Shown in pieces: positions 56,426 to 64,000 of a stretch of DNA of 64,000 nt. The notes beneath the pieces were generated by a model. That model ran no database searches, was not told where the DNA came from, and was given only the letters and a program-made list of their open reading frames with translations. The position numbers and the translations under genes were made by a program. Positions within the stretch are counted from its first letter, which is position 1, and each line of letters begins with the position of its first letter. The DNA comes from Theropithecus gelada (lineage: Eukaryota > Chordata > Mammalia > Primates > Cercopithecidae), in NCBI RefSeq assembly GCF_003255815.1, contig NC_037686.1, forward strand, positions 55,773,888-55,837,887. Direction: 5' to 3'.

Positions 56426-57942
56426 GACTCAGTGGAGAAGTACATTTCCCCTTTCCCAGCAGTGTAGGGGAGTCCGCCCCCCTGTCGCGGCAATCTTGTT
56501 GGCCTCTTCCAAAGATGACTGCCAGTGGCTCTATTCGTTTGTTTCTCCTTAGCCAGTGGGGGAAATTGCGAGTCACATGGCTCTGTGTGAAACAATGGGT
56601 GTGTGGTGGGGGATGATGGGCTAAAAAGCCCACCAAACTGTAAAGCTGCACAATTCTGTATTTCTAAACTATTTCCAGAGAATATCAATTAGGAGATGAT
56701 GTGGGAAGCGGGGAAGGGTCCAGAGACAGGTAGCTGAAAATAGAAGCCCATCCTTAGTCCGGAATTCCACTTGTCCTCAAGGCTAAGCCTCGCATGTCAG
56801 CCCTGTGGATGGAGCTGTTGCCCATCCTGTGCGAACAGAGTACCTGGCTTCGTGGGTATCAATCCAGGACCACAAAGCATAGCTTTCTTTCTCTCCTGGA
56901 ACCATAAATTGAGGTCTGTTCTGTACTCGTCTGTGCGCCAGGTCTTGGCAGCCTTCTCCGGACCTTGGGGCTCTTTGAGTACTTACAGTCTTTGTTCAAA
57001 TAAGCAGTCTCCTGATGGCTGGCCCAGATGTGGAGCCTACATCTGGAAGCTATCCCTTGTCTTGGCTCAGGCATTCAGGCTTAGGCGATGTGTGTTTCAG
57101 GTACAGCCACACCCTGCCTGTTGGTCTAAACATAAGGGCCTGTGCAGGGCAGAGGTCTTGGAGGCTGGCGGCTGGCTTGGAGACAATGCGTTAGGTTAAA
57201 TCCTAATGGGCAGTCATTTGGAAATATACAGGGACCCCCTGCCAATGGCATCATGCTGTGTTCCTGTCTTACCATCCTTCCCTGTTTTTTCTTGGCAGGG
57301 CTCAAAGTGCCAGGCCTGCCATAAGCACCCAGCAAGCGACTTCCCTTATCTCTCTGCAGCTTGCTGGTGGGGCATCTTGGCTTGGCCTAGGGTGGGGAGT
57401 GGTTATCCGAACCTCAGACTGGGTCTTCCAGTTGGGAGTTTATAGCTGAGATGTATGGTGCAGGCATGAGGGAGAAATAGCCCTGCATCACAAAGTGCTG
57501 AGTTCAGGGGGGTTCCTATACCTAAGAAAAACCATGCCACAAAGCCCCAAATGCAGCACAGCCTACTTCAGACCCACAGCATTTTTCCGAGAAAGGAAAT
57601 ACCCTGTTCACCATCACCAGGAAGAGCAAGGACCGAGAGGGGTTTACGTGCAGGAAGGAGGGCGGCTTTGCCTGCACCTTTCGTCTGAGTAAATGCTTGC
57701 TTCAGGAGCTTATGTCAAGCAGTTAGTGCCTGGTGATAGATTTTGAATATGACAGTTCCAAGGAACCAGGATCCTCACTGATCCTGTCTGACCTGACGTA
57801 GGAGAGATTTTTTTTTCCCCTTGAATCAACTTAAAAGTTTCTCAAGTAGAAAATTTTAAAAATACAAATAAAGGGAAGAAAATAATTCCTCAAATCTCTA
57901 CATCATAGATGGCCACTGTTCACACTTCGGCTTATATACTAC
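56426..57942. other. Intergenic, no feature recognised
   Basis: No gene and no named repeat over 1.5 kb. Confidence 0.5.
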
Positions 57943-58291
57943 TGCAATGGACTGAATGTTTATACTCCCCCCAAATCCATATGTTGACATCCTAACCCCC
58001 AGGTGATGTTATATGGGAGGCGATCAGGTCATGAGGCGGAGTCTACACAATTGGCATTCATGCCCTTACAAAAGAGACCCCCCGAGAGAGCTGTCTTGGC
58101 CCTTCTACCACGTGAGACAGAGTGAGAAGAGCTGTCTGTGGACCAGGAAAAGGGCCCTCACCAGACACCAAATCTGCTGGCACCTTGATCTGGGACTTCT
58201 CAGCTTCTTAAACGATGAGAAATACATTTCTGTTGTTTATAAGTCACCTAGTGTATGGGATTTTCTTATAGTGACCAGAATGGACTAAGAC
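57943..58291 (+). mobile_element. Solo LTR, MLT1 type
   Basis: TGCAATGGACTGAATGTTTA to CAGAATGGACTAAGACA; the middle has CTCACCAGACACCAAATCTG. Confidence 0.9.
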
Positions 58292-58405
58292 AACTGCCAA
58301 CCTTTCTCTTATATGTATGAATAAACACTTCAAAATAATGACATGGAATTACTCTGAAATATTATTTCCTAACCTGCTTTTCACTTCACAGATGGTAATA
58401 ATTTT

Positions 58406-58709
58406 CTTTTCTTTTCTTTTTTTTTTTGAGACGGAGTCTAGCTCTGTCGCCCAGGCTGGAGTTCAGTGGCGTGATCTTGGCTCACTGCAACTTCCGCCTC
58501 CCGGGTTTAAGTGATTCTCTTGCCTCAGCCTCCCGAATTGCTGGGATTACAGACATCTACCACCACACCCAGGTAATTATTGTATTTTGAATAGAGACTG
58601 GGTTTCACTATGTTGGCCAGGCTGGTCTAGAACTTCTGACCTCAGGTGACCCACCTGTCTCGGCTTCCCAAAGTGCTGGGATTACAGGAGTGAACCACCA
58701 CGCCCAGCC
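58406..58709 (-). mobile_element. Alu
   Basis: Antisense Alu; GGTAATAATTTT / GATAATAATTTT flank it. Confidence 0.95.
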
Positions 58710-60084
58710 ACGATAATAATTTTTCATGTGTAAAGTGGTCTTGTCAGAATCACTGCTGCCTCTTTTTTTGGGGACTGAAAATCTGTGGAGACAATTTTAG
58801 TTGTCATAATAATGAGGGGTGGGAGTGGTGGCAATGTGCAAATGCTATTTAGAAGGCAAGGGAATGAAAAATTAGATGTCCTCCAAAGCTCGAGTCCAGC
58901 CCCAGTTTTGAACATCCTAATGGACATTCATACAGGTAAAAAAAAATTATAATGACTTGAACCCCAAACCTAACTTCATTTTGCATATATGCACGAAGTT
59001 TTTTTGGTGTGGTTTTAGTATACACTGAATTTTCCAGCAATGCAACTAATAGTGTGTTTAGACCTTTTCCTGTGAAATGTTGACCACCTGGAGAATCTCA
59101 TCAGCAATGGCAATATCAGTGACAGCAGCTCAATCAACATCTCAGCATGACACCACTTGTATCTACCTGTGTGGTGGTCACTTTATCTGTGATGGCTATA
59201 CATACAGGTGAATATACTTATTTAGCCTTCTGTTTCCAAACATCATATAAATAAAGTGTCTACATTTAATGGAACATTGTCTTATTCCCACTAAATCTCA
59301 ACTTATTTAAAAGTAGATTCAAGCATCTGACTTCTTCATTGTATCTTCAAATGTAGTTGTGCCTAAAAATTGCAAATTGACACTGATCTCTTGGCAATGC
59401 ACACTTCTTCTAAGCTCTGCCTTCTGCCTCTGGGGCTGGAAACCTCCAAGTTCCAGCTCCTATGTTCGCTCCCATCTTGCCTCACTTGAGGGTCTGCCAG
59501 TAGGAGACACTGGCTTCTGGTTCCTCATGGATCTTATGGTATGAAGGATGGCAGCCACAGCCTGGCTACCAGCGACTCTAAGTAACACCATTTCTGTTTT
59601 TGCTTCTCCAGTTCTCAGGGGGCATTCCCTGAGTTACTAATCCTGGAAAATCCTACCTTCATCAATTTCCTCTTCCAGCCTTTCCAAAGCCTTTGTAACC
59701 AATTCTGTATGTTAACTTTCCTCTGAAATACCTAGAGTAGTTGTTTTTGTGATTGGACATATGTGGATAAAAAATACCTAGGTTTTATTCTATTTTAATT
59801 GTGTGTATTATAGTCAGGCCATTATGTACATTCTTTTAAAAATTATGCACCTGAGTAAATATATTATCTGTGAATTTAATTTCATAACAAAAGAGGGGTA
59901 TTACAAAATATTTATTACTATTAAAAAGAGGTGTTGAGCTTGACAGAGTTGAAAACCACTATGCCATCCTTTTTAGTGACTTCCTTTATCTTCTTCCTTG
60001 TTAGTGACTTCCCTTATCTTCTTCCACCTTCCCTGCTCACATGTCATGCCCCCATTTATACCGTATTAGTTACTTGTTGCCTTC
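58710..60084. other. Intergenic, AT-rich, no gene
   Basis: Contains a 28-base tandem duplication at 59973-60028. No named repeat. Confidence 0.5.
59973..60028 (+). repeat. 28-base tandem duplication
   Basis: TTAGTGACTTCCTTTATCTT plus 8 bases, directly repeated with three differences. Confidence 0.9.
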
Positions 60085-60235
60085 CTCCACCAAAAGATAA
60101 GCTTTATGAGGGCAGCCATTTAATCTGTTGCATTCACCTAGACTACTAGTATCTGAATATGTTAGCTACTCAATAGATACCAAATCAGTACTTGCATATG
60201 TTAATTACTCAATAAATATTTTTAAAATAGATGGA
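60085..60235 (+). mobile_element. L2 3' end with a duplicated tail
   Basis: AGATAAGCTTTATGAGGGCA and CTCAATAAATATTTTTAAAA are the L2 3' end. The segment from AGTATCTGAATATGTTAGCT is repeated at a period of 39 (60148, 60187). Confidence 0.7.
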
Positions 60236-61054
60236 CGAATCTTTCAGATCTTGGCTTTGACATTATTTCCTCCTGTAAGTCTTTCCTGACATGCCTTGGT
60301 CAGATGAAATGTCCATCCTTGTGAATAAAATGATAACAGAATTGTGGATGAGAACCAAATAACAAACAGTTAACACATAGTATCCAATCAGATCATAGAG
60401 AGGTTATTAGAGTACAAACAAATGACAAAGGAAATTGGTTACAATATGGGTAGGGGCACATCTACCCAACTCAGGTAATAAAGAGGTGAAAGGGGTTTGA
60501 TTAAAAAGTGGATAAAATAGAAACATGATGCACTGGTTGAAGACTAAATCCCAGTTGAAAAGCGTGGTTTTGGGTTTCTGGTTGATGGAATTGGTTCAGT
60601 ATATTCACCCATGCTTGGGTAGGGTCAATCTAAGAGTGCCCATGCCCACATCCTACTCAATCTCTGACCAATAAGCAATTTCACTGTAGTCCTGAAACTT
60701 CATCCCAGTCTTATCAGTGCTGCCCCAAGTGATAAGAATCTGTCTTCTCTACTTAAGTAGCTTTACAGTTCTAAGATTATATTAATATAAGTAGAGAAAA
60801 GGTGAAGGAGAACAAACCTGTGGTATTAATATTTTGCATTAAGTGTATTAATAAGTTTTATAATCAGGATAATCTACATAATAAATAAGGGGTAGAAACA
60901 ATATGAAGCTCTGATATATCAATTTTGGGATTTCAATCTGAAATACATCATTGGTATTAGAACTGCAATTTTAATTCATAAAGTATAAGATAATTTGATT
61001 AAATTTTAAAGCAGTATTTGAATGTTTAAGAAAAACTGACCTGAAATAAGTATG
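60236..61054. other. Intergenic, AT-rich, no feature recognised
   Basis: No gene. Confidence 0.5.
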
Positions 61055-61195
61055 GTGTGTGTGCCTGTAATCCCATCTACTCAGGAGGCTGAGGCAGCAG
61101 GATCACTTGAGTCCAGGAGTTTGAGGTCAGCCTGGGAAACATAGCAAGACTCTGTCTATAGAAAAATTAAAAAAAGAAAAAGAAAATAAAAACTG
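61055..61195 (+). mobile_element. Alu-type monomer
   Basis: A single arm: GTGCCTGTAATCCCATCTAC, then GGATCACTTGAGTCCAGGAG, then an A-rich tail. Confidence 0.8.
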
Positions 61196-61754
61196 GCTCA
61201 CTATATTTATAAGTTTGATTTGCAAGAGTTTCTTAAGAGTTTAGAAGATTTCATTTTGTAAATCTGTCCAGTCAGGCATTAAAAATGTATAAAAGAACAT
61301 AATTATGTTTGTAAGTTGTATTTAATTTTTTAGGAGACTTTAACTATTAAGCTTAAGTTAATTTAAGATTAATCAAAGAACAAGTGAATATCATATTTCT
61401 CATTTTTGGACAAAAATTACTAGATTTATAACTAGGATACAATTTGTAAATTAAACATAAGAGTGTAAGAATATTTACATTTAAAATTTTATTACTTTAA
61501 TAAATTAGTTATTACTTTTAATAATTATAATAGATAGACCTATCTGTTTACAGACTCTCTGCAATATAAAAATAACTCAGAAGATACTCCCCAAAGAACA
61601 TTAGAATTTTTTGTTTAATTTTCCATCTCCCCAGTTTGTCTCTAAATTGTTTAATTTTCCTAGAAAAAGCAATTCTCTTTGTGTCAAACATATTGTTAGG
61701 TTCTTTGTGTAATTGATCCTCTCCATTAATACACAATAATCCAGTTTTTACCAC
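61196..61754. other. Very AT-rich intergenic stretch
   Basis: No gene or named repeat. Confidence 0.5.
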
Positions 61755-62122
61755 TGATATGGTTTGGCTGTGTCCCCACCCAAATCTCATCTTGAATTGT
61801 AGTTCCTATAATCCCCACATGTCATGGGAAGGACCCAGTGGGAGATAATTGAATAATGGGGTGGTTACCCTCACACTGTTCTTGTGATAGTGAGTTCTCA
61901 CGAGATCTGATGTTTTTATAAGAGGCTTTTCCACCTTTGTTTGGCCCTTCTCCTTCCTGCCACCATGTGAAGAAGGACATGTTTGTTTCCCCTTCCACCA
62001 TGATTGTAAGTTTCCTGTGGCCTCCTGAATCCTGCAGAACTGTGAGTCAATTAAACCTCTTCCCTTTATCAATTACCCAGTCTCAGGCAGTTCTTCACAG
62101 CATGTGAAAGTGGACTAATACA
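61755..62122 (+). mobile_element. Solo LTR, MST type
   Basis: TGATATGGTTTGGCTGTGTC to GTGGACTAATACA, 368 bases. Confidence 0.94.
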
Positions 62123-62269
62123 CCTACTTATCGTACCATTGGTCTTCTATGATCTTGAATTAACAATAACATTGCCTTAAGCCTGCAACAATTAGATGTA
62201 TATAGGCAGTCTTCACAGCTTCCCTTAAATTCTGTTTTCCTTCAAGAATACCTGGTAACTTCTTCTAGC

Positions 62270-63190
62270 AATATGGCAGTCAGGTACACAATGACTGTCC
62301 TGACTGGAACAACTAAAATGGTTTTAAAAAAATTTTAAACCAAATTTTCTAAGTGATTATAAGTGAGGAGTAGACCAAGTCTAAAAATAAAATAAAAGCA
62401 AGACCTCTGGGAGGTTAATAAGTTCCAAAGCTAGCTTTTCCTCTAAGGGTTTCACCAGGTCTTGAGATTTCACTTTGCAAGTACATTGGTTGTAGGGGGA
62501 TGGAGACAAAGCCCAGATTCTGCCCAGAGAGGGAATATAATAGGAGACCCCCATATATAGCTTGGACTTATACTACATATGAGTGAGACATTCTGTGCAG
62601 TGGCACAGAAATTTTATAGCAAAAAGGTTGCTTCTCTCAGCCTTGCTGACAGGTGGAGAAGGAAAAAAATATATCCCTTGAGAATTTGCAACCATATGCC
62701 AGCCCTCATGCAATATTTTATCTTAACTAACCACTTGTGTGATCTGGATAATATCAAGCAGACTTTAAATTAAAATCCTTTTTTTGTAGCATCTCCAGAT
62801 GATTCATAGAAATAAGCGATCTTTCTAAAAAAAAATAATTCATTTCTGCGAGAATTCCCACAGATAAAGTTGCAAAAAATATAAGCAGCTTAAAAAATTA
62901 CGAAATTTATGAGGAATCAAGATACTATGAATGAGAAGAGGGAGAAACAACAGATAGTAGAAATAAATCTTTTAAAAGTTAACATACTTATTTTCAGATA
63001 AAGAATACTCATTATCTACATCTAATGTGTTCTTTTAAAATTAGAGATTTATAATCCCATGTAGATTTCAGAAAAAAAATTAAATAGAAGCTTGGAAATT
63101 TGAACAGGAACATGTGGCTTTAAAAACAAATTAAATCTAGTAGATCTTCAATAAATGAAAATTATAGCAATTATATATATATTACATTAT
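62270..63190 (+). mobile_element. L1M-like 5' region, sense
   Basis: AGCAATATGGCAGTCAGGTA and GAGAAGAGGGAGAAACAACA resemble the L1M 5' UTR. Diverged; limits uncertain. Confidence 0.45.
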
Positions 63191-63211
63191 AGCAATTATA
63201 TATATATATAC
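63172..63211. repeat. (TA)n with a duplicated TATAGCAATTATATATATAT unit
   Basis: Two copies of the unit about 20 bases apart; the second extends as (TA)n to the edge of the Alu. Confidence 0.85.
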
Positions 63212-63500
63212 ACTTTTTGAGATTGAGTCTTGCTCTGTCACCCAGGCTGGAGTGCAGCGACATGATCTCGACTCACTGCAAACTTCACCTCCTGGGTTCA
63301 CGCGATTCTTTTGCCTCAGCCTCCCGAGTAACTGGGATTACAGGTACCCGTCACCACGTCTGGCTACTTTTTGTATTTTTAGTAGAGACAGGGATTCACC
63401 ATGTTGGCCAGGCTTGTCTTGAACTCCTGACATCAAGTGATCTGCCTGCCTAGGCCTTCCAAAGTGCTGGGATTACAGGTGTGGGGCACGGCGCCTGGCT
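63212..63500 (-). mobile_element. Alu inserted at an AT repeat
   Basis: Antisense Alu. GCAATTATAT on both sides is the target-site duplication. Confidence 0.95.
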
Positions 63501-63539
63501 GCAATTATATTTTTTAGAAAGATCAGCAGACTAATTAGG

Positions 63540-64000
63540 TACAGCTAACACGCGTGTTTCTTAACTGGAAGATGGCTGTGCAACAATTTAGAATACAGTC
63601 TAGGGAAATAAAGATCAATGGATGAATGGATAAAGAAAATGTGGTAGCCGGGCATAATCCAAGCACTTTGGGAGGCCAAGGTGGGTGGATCACCTGAGGT
63701 CAAGAGTTCAAGACTAGCCTGGCCAACATGGTGAAACCCCATCTCTACCAAAAATACAAAAATTAACCAGGCACGGTGGCACGTGCCTGTAATCCCAGGT
63801 ACTTGGGAGGCTGAGGCAGGAGAACCACTTGAACCTGGGAGGTGGAGGTTGCAGTGAGCCAAGATCGCGCCATTGTTCTCCAGCCTGGGCAACAAGAGCA
63901 AAACTCTGTCTCAAAAAGAAAACAAGAAAGAAAAAAAAAAGAAAATGTGGTATTAATATAAATACACAATGGAACACTATTTGGCCATAAAACAATAATG
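63540..64000 (+). mobile_element. L1 3' part, sense, cut by the window edge and split by an Alu
   Basis: GATGAATGGATAAAGAAAAT and, after the Alu, ATACACAATGGAACACTATT are the sense L1 3' UTR signature. Confidence 0.8.
63647..63937 (+). mobile_element. Alu with a short 5' deletion
   Basis: Sense Alu lacking TGGCTCATGCCTG near its start (GCCGGGCATAATCCAAGC). Perfect duplication AAAGAAAATGTGGTA at 63632-63646 and 63938-63952. Confidence 0.96.

Noticed and set aside
1..64000. tRNA, rRNA, snRNA, CRISPR array, riboswitch or bacterial operon signals
   Set aside because: Nothing matching was seen; the window is vertebrate intron and intergenic DNA.
55000..64000. Start of BCL2 or its breakpoint cluster
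   Set aside because: No BCL2 exon or 3' UTR sequence is recognised; BCL2 is expected well beyond the right edge.

Overview
The window is primate, almost certainly human, nuclear DNA. It is packed with Alu, L1, MIR, L2, MaLR-type LTRs and DNA-transposon fossils. The only protein-coding gene I can support is the 3' end of PHLPP1 on the + strand. PHLPP1 is the PH-domain leucine-rich-repeat phosphatase that removes the hydrophobic-motif phosphate from AKT and PKC. Its translated exons continue one open frame and end in the PHLPP1 C-terminus, which carries the PDZ ligand DTPL. From known human gene order (18q21.33) the rest of the window should be the gap between PHLPP1 and BCL2, two genes that meet tail to tail. 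BCL2 itself is not reached.

Layout. Positions 1-4509 are a PHLPP1 intron made mostly of antisense L1 with Alus. Three coding exons follow at 4510-4704, 7360-7588 and 10194-11363. They encode most of the PP2C-type phosphatase domain (about residues 1187-1420) and the whole C-terminal tail to residue 1717. The 3' UTR runs to about 12345, with a canonical AATAAA at 12321. Positions 12350-39400 are intergenic: long repeat-poor stretches (16.3-20.36 kb and 35.5-39.4 kb), scattered Alus, solo LTRs of THE1, MST and MLT1 type, and a small CpG-rich spot near 23.6 kb. Positions 39.7-46.7 kb are a pile of antisense L1 fragments. Positions 46.7-64 kb mix Alus, a Tigger-type element, MLT1/MST LTRs, L2/MIR and AT-rich DNA, ending in a sense-strand L1 broken by Alus.

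Most notable observation: a 60-base perfect inverted repeat joins the last PHLPP1 intron (9767-9826) to the last coding exon (10547-10606). The intron holds an exact reverse-complement copy of exon sequence 720 bases away, across the 3' splice site. It looks like a recent template-switch insertion, and it would let the unspliced RNA form a long perfect duplex over coding sequence. Other points are two strong CTCF-type motifs in divergent orientation (23621, minus; 47852, plus), the first beside an NRF1-type palindrome; a perfect miR-190 8-mer site in the PHLPP1 3' UTR; a 90-base diverged direct repeat exactly 1,100 bases apart; and an MLT1 LTR split by two later LTR insertions.

I see no rRNA, tRNA, CRISPR array or intact mobile element. 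The other open frames are chance or repeat-derived. Repeat names come from recognised consensus features, not from a search.
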